Below, piece after piece: positions 35,365 to 43,535 of a DNA stretch of 64,000 nt; within the stretch, counting starts at the first letter, position 1; the number at the start of each line of letters is the position of its first letter. The position numbers and the translations under genes are program-made. The stretch is from the NCBI RefSeq assembly GCF_013607875.1, contig NZ_VDES01000001.1:848316-912315 (forward strand), in the 5' to 3' direction. The notes beneath the pieces are model-generated. The model ran no database searches. It worked only from the letters and a program-made list of their open reading frames with translations, and was not told the DNA's origin. The stretch is from Blastomonas ursincola (GTDB lineage: Bacteria; Pseudomonadota; Alphaproteobacteria; Sphingomonadales; Sphingomonadaceae).

Positions 35365-36579
35365 GTGCAGGCATTGGCCAATTTTTACCGGGACCTCACC
35401 CTCAAGCCGCAGGGCATCATCGTGGTGCTGGCGGCCTTCCTGCCGATCATCGCGATCGTCGCCATGGGGCCTGCGGTCCCTGCAATGATCCAGCATTTCG
35501 CCAATGATCCCGATGCGCGCGCCAAGGTGCCCGCGATGATCGGCGCACCGGGCCTGGCGATGGCGCTGATCGCGCCGTTCGCGGGGCTGCTGGTCGACCG
35601 CTACGGACGTCGTTCGCTGCTGCTCTTGTGCACCGCGCTCTACGGCGTGTTCGGCTCAGCCCCGCTGTTCCTCAATGATCTTGACCATATCTATTATTCG
35701 CGGCTGCTGCTCGGAGTGTCGGAAGCGGGCATCCTGACCGTGGTGAACACGCTGATCGGCGATTACTGGGACGACAAGGGCCGCAAGAACTGGCTGTTCC
35801 TGCAAGGGCTGCTCGGCCCCTTCCTCGCCGGGTTCGTCGCGCTGATCGTCGGCTTCGCCACGACCGTGCAGTGGAACGGCGTGTTCCTGGTCTATCTCGT
35901 CGCCTTCCCCATCTGGGCAGCGATGTTCGTCTGGCTGTTCGAACCCAAAAAGGCCGCGGACAAGGGCGTCACCATCGCCGCTGCGCCCGACGGGCCGAAA
36001 ACCCCCTTCCCGCTGATCAGCCTGGTCCAGGTCGCTACGGTGACGCTGTTCTGCTCGATGCTCTATTACGTGTTCATCATCAACGGCGCGCTGATCTTCC
36101 GCGAGGTGGGCGTGACCGAGCCGCAGAATTACGCGGCCATCATCTTCATCCCGCAATTCTTCATCCTGGCGGGCGCGGCCCTGTTCAAGCTGCTGTCGGA
36201 TCGGAGCCACGCAGTGCAGCTGGGCACGTTCCTGTCGCTGATGGGGCTGGGCCTGGCCGGCATGGGCCTTGCGCATACGCCCGCGATCATGGCCGCTGCG
36301 CTGATCGTGCAGCAGACCGCCGCGGGCATGGCGGTGCCTTCGCTGATCAACTGGACGCAGACCAAGTTCGACTATCACCATCGCGGCACCGGAATGGGCA
36401 TCTGGACCGCCGCCTTTTTCCTGGGCCAGTCGCAGTCGCCACGGATGGTTCACATGATCGATGCGAGCGCCGGATCGATGCAGGGCGCTTTCCTGATCGC
36501 CGGCTGTGTCGCGCTGGGCGGCGCGGTGCTGGCGATTGTCACCAGCCTTGCTGCGCGTCCGCAAGTGGCCAGGGCATGA
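35365..36579 (+). CDS. MFS transporter
   Basis: The product is a 404-residue inner-membrane protein with 12 hydrophobic segments. The start is the GTG at 35365, behind GGCAGGAGAGA. The motif-A-like loop is LVDRYGRRSLLLL, with the segment RLLLGVSEAGILTVVNTLIGDY following. It resembles MFS uptake carriers for organic acids or sugars, but the substrate is not evident. Its stop overlaps the esterase start (ATGA). It is the first gene of the plus-strand operon, directly behind operator copy B. Confidence 0.85.
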   Translation: MQALANFYRDLTLKPQGIIVVLAAFLPIIAIVAMGPAVPAMIQHFANDPDARAKVPAMIGAPGLAMALIAPFAGLLVDRYGRRSLLLLCTALYGVFGSAPLFLNDLDHIYYSRLLLGVSEAGILTVVNTLIGDYWDDKGRKNWLFLQGLLGPFLAGFVALIVGFATTVQWNGVFLVYLVAFPIWAAMFVWLFEPKKAADKGVTIAAAPDGPKTPFPLISLVQVATVTLFCSMLYYVFIINGALIFREVGVTEPQNYAAIIFIPQFFILAGAALFKLLSDRSHAVQLGTFLSLMGLGLAGMGLAHTPAIMAAALIVQQTAAGMAVPSLINWTQTKFDYHHRGTGMGIWTAAFFLGQSQSPRMVHMIDASAGSMQGAFLIAGCVALGGAVLAIVTSLAARPQVARA

Positions 36580-37484
36580 TGATTCGCGCGTTCGTCTCCG
36601 CAACGGCGCTGGCGCTCGCCCTGCCCGTGCAGGCGCAGAACGTTCCTGCCTTCCAGTTCAGTGAAGCGGCGCGCGCCGACTATCCGGGTGAAATCGTGCT
36701 CGGCACTGGGCCCGGGCAGCCGCAGGAAGAATGGTTCCGCCAGGATGGCGCGCTGCAGGTGCGCAATACCAGCCAGGCCACGCTCACCCCTTTCCTGCCC
36801 GATCCGCAATCCGCGACCGGTGCGGCGGTGATCGTGGCGCCCGGAGGCGGTTTTCTGGGTCTGGCGATCGAGGATGAAGGCTTTCGCGTTGCCCGCTGGC
36901 TCGCCGATCACGGCATCGCGGCATTCGTGCTGAAATATCGCGTGCTGCCAACGCCGGCCGACCCTGCGACCTTCCGCCGCGAACTGGTGGCGGTGCGAAC
37001 CGGCAGGGGCCAGGCCAGTTTCCGCCCGCCCGCCGATACCCCTCAACAAGCGCTGGCCGACGGACAGGCGGCGCTGCGCCATGTGCTGATGCATGCAAGC
37101 GAATATCGGATTGACGCCAGGCGCACCGGCATGATGGGTTTTTCGGCCGGAGCCTTTCTGACGCTGTCGGTCATGTCCGCCGATGCGCCCGATGCACGCC
37201 CTGCCTTTATCGCGCCGATCTATGGACGGCAGGCGGCCGTGCCGATGCCCGCCAAGGCACCGCCGATGTTCGCGCTGATCGCGGCGGACGATCCGCTGTT
37301 CGCCCGCGATGGCTTTGCGCTGATCGACACGTGGCGCAAGTCGGGCGCGCCGGTGGAGTTCCATTTCCTGCAAAATGGCGGTCACGGCTTCGGCCTCGGG
37401 CGCGCCGGAACCACCAGCACCGACTGGATTTACGGTTTTCACCGCTGGCTTGACGTGAACGGCATGCTGGCTTCGGAACCTTGA
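36576..37484 (+). CDS. Exported alpha/beta hydrolase (acetylxylan-esterase/BD-FAE type)
   Basis: The product is 302 residues. A signal peptide ends at about residue 20 (LALPVQAQ). The fold is alpha/beta hydrolase: oxyanion-type segment VIVAPGGGFLGLA at 86-98, nucleophile elbow G-F-S190-A-G, D239 (ADDPLF) and H270 (NGGHGFGLG). These residues form the expected Ser-Asp-His triad. Relatives remove acetyl or feruloyl groups from xylan and other glycosides. Being periplasmic and co-translated with the MFS gene, it may deacylate a decorated glycoside before uptake. It could equally be a broad carboxylesterase. Confidence 0.85.
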   Translation: MMIRAFVSATALALALPVQAQNVPAFQFSEAARADYPGEIVLGTGPGQPQEEWFRQDGALQVRNTSQATLTPFLPDPQSATGAAVIVAPGGGFLGLAIEDEGFRVARWLADHGIAAFVLKYRVLPTPADPATFRRELVAVRTGRGQASFRPPADTPQQALADGQAALRHVLMHASEYRIDARRTGMMGFSAGAFLTLSVMSADAPDARPAFIAPIYGRQAAVPMPAKAPPMFALIAADDPLFARDGFALIDTWRKSGAPVEFHFLQNGGHGFGLGRAGTTSTDWIYGFHRWLDVNGMLASEP

Positions 37485-37612
37485 CTCGCATTTCGCGGTT
37501 GCACAAAGTTAATCTTCGCCGCATGTCGGCTGCCACGTAAAGGTGCGATGACGGAAAACTTGATGCCAAACCTGCCCCTGCCCTCCCCTTTCTGCACGCA
37601 AGGAGCCGCGCC

Positions 37613-38302
37613 ATGCCCGGCAGCGTGAAGAAGAAGAAGAAGGAGGCTGCGAACGGCTTTGCGGTCGCCGATGTCAGCCGCAAGCCGCAACAGGGCCGCT
37701 CGCTGGCATCGCTCAAGCGCATGCTGGAAGCCGCACGCGAGCTGATGCTCGAGCGTGGCAGCGAGGAATTCACCCTGCAGGAAGTCAGCGAGCGCGGCCA
37801 GGTGTCGATCGGCTCGATCTATCTGCGCTTCGAGAGCAAGGACAATCTGGTACGCGGAGTCATCGCCGAGGCGCTCGAGGAGCAGTCCGCCGAGGAAGCA
37901 GCCATGGTCCAGCGGCTGAGCGCCGAATGCGCGGATCTGGCCAGCTTTGTCTTCGAATATGTCGAAGGCTATGCCGAGGTGCTGCGCAAGCACGCCCCGT
38001 TGCTGCGCCTCACGATGATGCGCGCCGAACATGATCCCCTGGTCGCGGCCCCTGGCAAGCAATATGCGCTGCGCGCGGAAACCGATGCGACCCAGGCCAT
38101 GCTGGCGCATGCTGCGGAGTTCGGCGGCGAGGATGCCAGGGACCATGAGGTCAAGGCGCAGTCGGGTTATCACGTGATCTTCGCCACGCTGGCCCGCCAG
38201 CTGAGCCTGGGATCGACCGGCGAGTCCGCCCATGCCTATGACTGGAACCTGATGAAGCGCGAGCTGGCACGCATGTGCCTGGCCTATCTGCGCGCGGATT
38301 GA
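37613..38302 (+). CDS. TetR-family transcriptional regulator
   Basis: The product is 229 residues. The ATG at 37613 follows AAGGAG. The N-terminus is a basic tail with five lysines (residues 6-10, an AAG tract). The helix-turn-helix spans about 54-73 (TLQEVSERGQVSIGSIYLRF), followed by ESKDNLVRGVI. The C-terminal ligand domain is helical. It lies between the MFS-esterase genes and the GPH transporter gene, at the centre of the set of regulon palindromes, and is the best local candidate to bind them. No palindrome was seen in the 128 bp before its own start, so it may be read through from the esterase operon. Confidence 0.87.
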   Translation: MPGSVKKKKKEAANGFAVADVSRKPQQGRSLASLKRMLEAARELMLERGSEEFTLQEVSERGQVSIGSIYLRFESKDNLVRGVIAEALEEQSAEEAAMVQRLSAECADLASFVFEYVEGYAEVLRKHAPLLRLTMMRAEHDPLVAAPGKQYALRAETDATQAMLAHAAEFGGEDARDHEVKAQSGYHVIFATLARQLSLGSTGESAHAYDWNLMKRELARMCLAYLRAD

Positions 38303-38320
38303 CAATCGCCAAGGCTTAAT

Positions 38321-38336
38321 TAGAGTTCTGATTCTA
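38321..38336. promoter_or_regulatory. Regulon palindrome TAGAGT-TCTG-ATTCTA
   Basis: It matches 11 of 12 arm positions of the consensus, with TTAAT on the left and ATAA on the right as at other sites. It lies 46 bp upstream of the GPH transporter start. Confidence 0.7.
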
Positions 38337-38382
38337 ATAATGACGCGGCGGGAGAGCTGCGCCGGAATCAGGAGATGAGGCC

Positions 38383-39840
38383 ATGGAATCCGCCCCCCCA
38401 ATCGCGCAGCGGCTGACCTGGCCACAGCGCCTTGCCTGGATGGTCTGCGCCATGCCGGAGCTGGTGAAATCCTTCGCCTGGGACGCGTTCGTGCTGTTCT
38501 TCTATGCGCAGGTCGTGGGGCTTTCGGGCTGGCTGATCGGCATTGCGATCGCGGTGATCATCGTCTTTGACACATTGGTCGATCCCTGGATCGGGGCGTT
38601 TTCCGACCGCTTAACCGGAACGCGGCTGGGTCGCCGCCACAGCCTGATGTTCGCCGCGATCCTGCCGTTCAGCATTGGCATCGCCATGGTGTTCGCACCG
38701 CCTGCAGGCATGGCGCAGGTGCAGATACTCGCCTGGCTGCTCGGCTGGGGGCTTCTCGCGCGCTGCGGCATCTCGTTCTGGACGGTGCCCGCCTATGCGC
38801 TGGGGGGAGAGCTGACCACCGACACGGTGGAGCGGCGGCTGGTCGCGGTGCTGCGCAATATCGGCAACCAGCTCGTCATCCTCACCGTCCCGGCGGTGGC
38901 GTTCGAGGTGTTCTTCGTCGCCTCCCCCGCCTTTCCCAAGGCGCAGCTCAACCCTGCGCCCTATCCCGGATTCGGACTGTTCGTCGCGATCCTGGGCGGC
39001 ACGCTGATGCTGCTCGGCGCGCTGGGCACCTATCGCCGCGCCCGGCAGATCGAGGCGCAGGAGAGCTTCACCCCCGACAGCGACGCAGGCACCGGGCCGA
39101 TCGCGGTGCTGCTGCGCCTGGTGCGCGCGGTGCGCATCACGCCCAATATCGGCAAGCTGCTGCTGGTCGCATTCCTGGTGCTGTTCGTGAACTCGGTGAT
39201 CAACCAGCTCACGCTCCACCTTGCCACCTATTTCTGGCAGCTCGACCCCAGCTGGACCCCGCGCCTGCTGATGGCGGCCACCTTCGGATCGATGCTGGCC
39301 ATGCTGCTGGCACCGCTGTTCCTCAGGATCTTCTCGACCCGTCAGGCGATGGTCATCGGGCTGTGCGGCTTTTTCGCGGTGCAGGCGCTCGCGGTGCTGC
39401 TACCGCTTGGCGGGTTCGCCCCGGCAGCGGGGACGGCGGCGATCGGTGCGCTGATCGCCGCCCTGAGGTTTCTGGGCGGCCTCGCCTATGGCCTGTATGT
39501 CGTGCCGTTCAACGTCATCACCTATGAAATCGGCGACGAACACACCTATGATACCGGCCGCCCGGCCCAGGGGCTGGTCGCCAGCTTCATGTTCATCGGC
39601 CTGCAGCTGGGCAGCGGCGCGGTGGCGCTGCTGGCGGGATCTTTCCTGGGCGTGATCGACTTTCCGGTCGGCCTGCCCGTCGAGGCGATGCCGCAGGACA
39701 AGGTCGATGCGCTCGCCTGGTTCGTGCTGGCGCTGGTGACGCTGGCGGGCGGCGCGATGGCGTGGCTGGTCAGCACGTTCAGGATCAATCGCGACAAGGT
39801 GGATGCCCTGCGCACGGCCCCGGCGGAAGGAGCGGCATGA
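38383..39840 (+). CDS. MFS/GPH-type sugar transporter
   Basis: The product is a 485-residue inner-membrane protein with about 12 hydrophobic segments. It has the GPH-like early DTLVDPWIGAFSDRLTGTRLG(RR) region and a long first cytoplasmic loop. The segment ISFWTVPAYALGGELTTDTVERR is typical of the melibiose/glucuronide carrier group. It carries its own palindrome and is coupled to the downstream lipoprotein gene by an ATGA overlap. It is the second GPH carrier in the regulon, which suggests that two different sugars or glycosides are imported. Confidence 0.85.
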   Translation: MESAPPIAQRLTWPQRLAWMVCAMPELVKSFAWDAFVLFFYAQVVGLSGWLIGIAIAVIIVFDTLVDPWIGAFSDRLTGTRLGRRHSLMFAAILPFSIGIAMVFAPPAGMAQVQILAWLLGWGLLARCGISFWTVPAYALGGELTTDTVERRLVAVLRNIGNQLVILTVPAVAFEVFFVASPAFPKAQLNPAPYPGFGLFVAILGGTLMLLGALGTYRRARQIEAQESFTPDSDAGTGPIAVLLRLVRAVRITPNIGKLLLVAFLVLFVNSVINQLTLHLATYFWQLDPSWTPRLLMAATFGSMLAMLLAPLFLRIFSTRQAMVIGLCGFFAVQALAVLLPLGGFAPAAGTAAIGALIAALRFLGGLAYGLYVVPFNVITYEIGDEHTYDTGRPAQGLVASFMFIGLQLGSGAVALLAGSFLGVIDFPVGLPVEAMPQDKVDALAWFVLALVTLAGGAMAWLVSTFRINRDKVDALRTAPAEGAA

Positions 39841-40289
39841 TGCGCAACAAGGCCCTGATCCTCGTCATGGCCGCCGCGCTGACATCCGCCTGCACGACCG
39901 CGCCACCGGCCAGCCCGACCGAGGCGAACCGCGCAATCGTCGAGGATTTTGCGCGGCTCTTCTATACCGAGCGCGACGTGCGCCAGGCGTTCGAAAAGCA
40001 TGTCGCGCCGGATTACATCCAGCACAATCCGGGGATATCCGATGGCCGGGAGGCGGCGATCAGGGCGCTGACGCCGATGTTTTCCCGGCCCGAGGCGCGC
40101 TTCGAGGTGAAGCGCATCCTGGTCGATGGCGATCTGGCGGCGATCCATCTGTTCGGCCGCGGCGATCCTGCCACGCCGGGCGCGGCGGTGGCCGACATCT
40201 ACCGGCTGAAGGACGGCAAGATCGTCGAGCATTGGGACATATTGCAACCCATGCCCACCACGTCCGCCAATCCGCACCCGATGTTCTGA
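39837..40289 (+). CDS. SnoaL-fold lipoprotein
   Basis: The product is 150 residues. The start is the ATG at 39837 overlapping the transporter stop (a second ATG follows at once). The signal ends in the lipobox LTSAC, so the protein is probably lipid-anchored. The mature domain is SnoaL-like (VEDFARLFYTERDVRQAFEK, then YIQHNPGISDGREA, then AVADIYRLKDGKIVEHWD), close to the COG4922-type polyketide-cyclase-like proteins. The function is unknown; periplasmic location and transporter coupling suggest substrate handling. Confidence 0.8.
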   Translation: MMRNKALILVMAAALTSACTTAPPASPTEANRAIVEDFARLFYTERDVRQAFEKHVAPDYIQHNPGISDGREAAIRALTPMFSRPEARFEVKRILVDGDLAAIHLFGRGDPATPGAAVADIYRLKDGKIVEHWDILQPMPTTSANPHPMF

Positions 40290-40300
40290 GCGAATGGCAC

Positions 40301-40340
40301 AAAAAAGGGGCGCGGACCGCATGGCCCGCGCCCCCTTTTT
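40301..40340. terminator. Bidirectional intrinsic terminator
   Basis: The stem GGGGCGCGG/CCGCGCCCC is flanked by AAAAAA on the left and TTTTT on the right, giving T-tracts on both strands. It separates the convergent SnoaL-lipoprotein and deglycosidase pair-2 operons. Confidence 0.85.
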
Positions 40341-40356
40341 CGTGATTCCTTCGCGA

Positions 40357-41364
40357 TCAGTGCCCGGCGAATATCCGGCGGCACATCGCCTGGTGCTTTT
40401 CGACCTGCTCGAAGCCGTCATCGGGCAGATAGGCATGGCCTTCCCATTCGCTCACCAGCGTGCCGGTAAAGCCGCCGTCGCGGAACAGCGGCAGGATGGT
40501 TTCATAGTCGATCGCTTCCTCGCGGCCGTCATCGCCCATGCCGTAGAACTTGCCATGGATATGGATGGTGCGGTCGACCAGCGCCGCCCAGCTCTTGGGA
40601 TCGTGGTTCGACAGGATGAAGAAGGCGAGGCTGGCGGCCTGGATATGATCGGGCTCATGCCCTTCCTTCAGCGCCCATTCGCGCAGGCGACCGGCCTTTT
40701 CATGGCTCATGCCCGGCTCGACCCAGACCTCTTTCAGCTTGTCGAGTAGGCTTTCCTTCGCGCCCTTTGCGCGAGCGGCATTGAGCATCGATTCGGGAAT
40801 TCGGCTCGCCGTCCCGCCAAAATCGGGAATCCAGCCGAGATAGGGCGTGTTCAGCTTGTCGTACATCTCGCCATAGGCCTGGACGGCGGGGTGACCTGCC
40901 CACATCGGCGCGTGCACTTCCACACCCATGCGGATGTCGAGCTCTTCGGCATAAGGCGCGATCTCAGGCAGCAGCTCGACCGGCAGCGCGAACTGATAGC
41001 GCACCAGGCTAAAGCCCATCTTCTTGGCCGAGCGCAGCTGGCGCTTGTGATATTCGACCAGGGTCGCATCGTCGATCGGCTGCGCGCCCGGACGCAGGAA
41101 ACGGTCCGAATTGATCGCGCATGAGGTGGCGTTGAGCCCGGCTTCGGCCATCATCTGCTTGAACTGTTCGGCGAACTCGTCCGACACATCGGGGAATTCG
41201 CGGAAATTCTGAAAGCCGATGATCTCGATATTCGGCCCCATGCCGCGCCGGGCGACTTCCTTGAGCAGGCCATCGAGCTCGAACTTGCGGTTGAGCCAGG
41301 CATTGGTGAACGAATAGAGCGTGACGCCGGTCTGCGGGCCGGTGCTGGTGGCAGTGGTGGTCAT
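40357..41364 (-). CDS. TIM-barrel sugar isomerase/C-glycoside deglycosidase alpha-subunit-like protein (pair 2)
   Basis: The product is 335 residues. It shares with the pair-1 protein the early VTLYSF/VSLYSY strand, E149 and H151 (EVHAP), D181 (IPDFG), H270 (HIHGKFYGM) and E306/E308 (SEWEG). These would form a metal site in an AP-endonuclease-2-like barrel. Outside these motifs the two differ widely, so they are old paralogues rather than a recent duplication. It follows its DUF6379-like partner by 11 bp. The role proposed is cleavage of a keto-glycoside different from that used by pair 1. Confidence 0.75.
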   Translation of the reverse strand: MTTTATSTGPQTGVTLYSFTNAWLNRKFELDGLLKEVARRGMGPNIEIIGFQNFREFPDVSDEFAEQFKQMMAEAGLNATSCAINSDRFLRPGAQPIDDATLVEYHKRQLRSAKKMGFSLVRYQFALPVELLPEIAPYAEELDIRMGVEVHAPMWAGHPAVQAYGEMYDKLNTPYLGWIPDFGGTASRIPESMLNAARAKGAKESLLDKLKEVWVEPGMSHEKAGRLREWALKEGHEPDHIQAASLAFFILSNHDPKSWAALVDRTIHIHGKFYGMGDDGREEAIDYETILPLFRDGGFTGTLVSEWEGHAYLPDDGFEQVEKHQAMCRRIFAGH

Positions 41365-41375
41365 GACGATGTCCT

Positions 41376-41756
41376 TCAGGCGACGCGCAGCGTCTGCGTC
41401 TGGGTGTTGGCGCGCTTCATTCCGGGGATGTAGGGCGGGCTAATGAACATGCTCAGTGCCACCTCATGCTCGGTGCCGGGCGCGATGCCCTGATCGGGGA
41501 TGTGCAGGAAGGCGCTGTCGCGCACGAACCAGAAGGCATTGGTCTGCTCGCCCAGTTCCTTGAGCGGCCATACCGAACCGTCGAACTCGACCTTGGCATC
41601 GGAGAGGTCCACTGGCGCACCGTCGATGTGCACCGAATCGATCTCGACAATGGAAAACGGCAGCGACCTGTACCACGGCAGGCGCATGGCCAGGCGCAGC
41701 CCTTCGGGCGTCGCACTCAGCCCCTCTTCTCCGATGATACGTTCAACCGGAAGCAT
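41376..41756 (-). CDS. DUF6379/C-glycoside deglycosidase beta-subunit-like protein (pair 2)
   Basis: The product is 126 residues if it starts at the ATG at 41756 behind AGGAGAGAG; an overlapping GTG at 41759 is also possible. The pattern is beta-rich: LRLAMRLPWYRSLPFSIVEI, then HIDGAPVDLSDAKVEFDG, then ISPPYIPGMKRANTQTQ. It corresponds to the pair-1 small protein in order and spacing. It is the first gene of the operon, with a near-perfect palindrome 20 bp upstream. Confidence 0.73.
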   Translation of the reverse strand: MLPVERIIGEEGLSATPEGLRLAMRLPWYRSLPFSIVEIDSVHIDGAPVDLSDAKVEFDGSVWPLKELGEQTNAFWFVRDSAFLHIPDQGIAPGTEHEVALSMFISPPYIPGMKRANTQTQTLRVA

Positions 41757-41775
41757 CACTCTCTCCTCGCTTAAT

Positions 41776-41791
41776 TAGAATGATGTTTCTA
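41776..41791. promoter_or_regulatory. Regulon palindrome TAGAAT-GATG-TTTCTA
   Basis: The arms extend to AATTAGAAT/TTTCTAATT with 8 of 9 positions paired, making it the longest copy. It lies 20 bp upstream of the pair-2 operon start and probably overlaps its promoter. Confidence 0.75.
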
Positions 41792-41832
41792 ATTGTCGCT
41801 TGACAGCGGGTCAAGGCTGGTGTTGAAAAAAT

Positions 41833-41848
41833 CAGAACAACAGTTCTA
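41833..41848. promoter_or_regulatory. Regulon palindrome CAGAAC-AACA-GTTCTA
   Basis: Its arms pair with each other at 5 of 6 positions and match the consensus at 9 of 12. It lies 44 bp upstream of the GMC oxidoreductase start and pairs with the site at 41776 in a divergent promoter region. Confidence 0.65.
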
Positions 41849-41891
41849 GATTTTGCGCTCGTTTTCAGCAGCGCTGCCAGGGGAGAGGGGC

Positions 41892-43508
41892 TTGGCCCGG
41901 TTCGACTATATCATCGTGGGCGCTGGCTCGTCGGGTTGCGTGCTCGCCAACCGGCTCAGCGCCGATCCGCGTCATCAGGTGCTCCTGATCGAGGATGGCG
42001 GGCGCAACGACCATCCGTTCATCCTGATGGCGGGCGGCTTCGTCAAGATCATGGGCAATCCCGCCTATTTCCGCGCCTATCCGGTCGCGCAGCAGCCGGG
42101 GCGGCGGCAGGAAATGCACGCCTATGGCCGGGGCCTGGGTGGCTCCTCGGCGATCAACGGCACCTGGTATCTGCCCGGCATGCCCGGCGATTATGACGGC
42201 TGGGCGGCGATGGGCCTGACCGGCTGGGGCTGGGACGAGATGGCGCGCTGCATCCGCACGGTCGAGAATTATCGCGCTCCTGGCGCGCATCCGGGCCGCG
42301 GCCATGACGGCGAGCAGCAGATCACCCCTTCGGACTACAAGGGTCCGGTATTCGACGCGCTGGCCGGTGCCTTTGCGCAAGGCGGCATGCCCTGGGTGGA
42401 TGACATCACCACGCCCTGCATCACCGGTGCGGGCCGATCGCAATATACCGTCGACCGCGCCGGCCAGCGCCAGTCGACCTATGAGGCGTTTGTCGAACCG
42501 ATCCGCCACCGCCCCAACCTCACCGTGATCCACCCGGTCGCGGTCAAGCGGCTGACCATCGCCGAGGGGCGCGTCACCGGCGTCGTGACCGAGCGCGAGG
42601 GCGTGGAAGAGACGCACCAGGCGGGAGAGGTCATCGTCAGCGCGGGCGTCTATGGCTCGCCGCAACTGCTCCAGCTGTCAGGGATCGGCCCCGGCGCGGA
42701 ATTGCAGCGGCTGGGCATTGCGGTCGCGCACGAACTGGCGGCGGTGGGCCAGAATTTCGCCGACCACCAGAAGATGGGCGTGTCGTTCGACCTGCACAAC
42801 AATCCCGGCAACAACCGCGAGTTCCTCGGCTGGCGGCTTTATCGCAACGCGATCCGCTATTTCCTCACCCGCACCGGCCCGCTGGCGCGCGTCGGCATGC
42901 CGATCACCGGGCTGATCTCGACCGAAGGGCTCGACGACTGGCCCGAGTTCCAGGTCGCCGCCGCACCCTTTGCGATGCGCACGATCAACGAGATGGCCGA
43001 GCGCCCGGGCAGCCCGCTCACCGACCGGCCCGGCCTCACCTTCTCGGGCTACCACCTGCGTCCGAAGAGCCGCGGCACGGTCACGCTCACCTCGCCCAGC
43101 CATCGCGACGCGCCGGTGGTCGACCCGAACATGTGGTCCGATCCCTATGACCAGCACAAGGCGCTCGAGCTGTTCCACTTGTTCCGCAGGCTTGCCAGCA
43201 TGCCTGCACTCGCGCCCTATATCGGCGATGAGCGCATGCCCGGCGCCGCGATCCAGGACGAGGACGCGCTGATCCCCGAGGTGCGCAAGATGACCGAATG
43301 CGGCCTGCACGGCACCGGCACCTGCTCGATGGGCACCGACGCGGCCAATTCGGTCGTCGATGCGCGCTGCCGCGTACACGGCCTGCAAGGTCTGCGCGTG
43401 GTCGATTGCTCGATCATGCCGACCCCGGTCTCGGGCAACACCAATGGCCCGGCGATCGCACTGGCCCAGCGCGCGTCCGAACTGATCCTGGAAGACGCAC
43501 GCGGATAA
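41892..43508 (+). CDS. GMC-family FAD oxidoreductase (choline/alcohol-dehydrogenase-like)
   Basis: The product is 538 residues if it starts at the TTG at 41892, which follows GGGAGAGGGG. An earlier in-frame TTG at 41853 lies just after the operator and has no ribosome site; no ATG fits. The FAD motif is DYIIVGAGSSGCVLANRLSAD with the acidic follow-up LLIEDGG. The signature YGRGLGGSSAINGTWYLPG and the C-terminal pair H473 (HGTGTCSMG) and N516 (SGNTNGPAIA) are intact. It belongs to the BetA/aryl-alcohol branch, unlike the GMC enzyme at 20468. FAD-dependent CarA-type oxidases that start C-glycoside cleavage are also flavin sugar oxidases, so this may be the cytoplasmic partner of deglycosidase pair 2. 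Confidence 0.87.
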   Translation: MARFDYIIVGAGSSGCVLANRLSADPRHQVLLIEDGGRNDHPFILMAGGFVKIMGNPAYFRAYPVAQQPGRRQEMHAYGRGLGGSSAINGTWYLPGMPGDYDGWAAMGLTGWGWDEMARCIRTVENYRAPGAHPGRGHDGEQQITPSDYKGPVFDALAGAFAQGGMPWVDDITTPCITGAGRSQYTVDRAGQRQSTYEAFVEPIRHRPNLTVIHPVAVKRLTIAEGRVTGVVTEREGVEETHQAGEVIVSAGVYGSPQLLQLSGIGPGAELQRLGIAVAHELAAVGQNFADHQKMGVSFDLHNNPGNNREFLGWRLYRNAIRYFLTRTGPLARVGMPITGLISTEGLDDWPEFQVAAAPFAMRTINEMAERPGSPLTDRPGLTFSGYHLRPKSRGTVTLTSPSHRDAPVVDPNMWSDPYDQHKALELFHLFRRLASMPALAPYIGDERMPGAAIQDEDALIPEVRKMTECGLHGTGTCSMGTDAANSVVDARCRVHGLQGLRVVDCSIMPTPVSGNTNGPAIALAQRASELILEDARG

Positions 43509-43515
43509 GTGCCAT

Positions 43516-43535
43516 GGGGCAGCGTCCGCTGCCCC
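43516..43535. terminator. Small hairpin between convergent genes
   Basis: GGGGCAG/CTGCCCC with a 6-nt loop lies exactly between the GMC stop and the sugar-porter stop. There is no T-tract, so termination is weakly supported. Confidence 0.4.
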
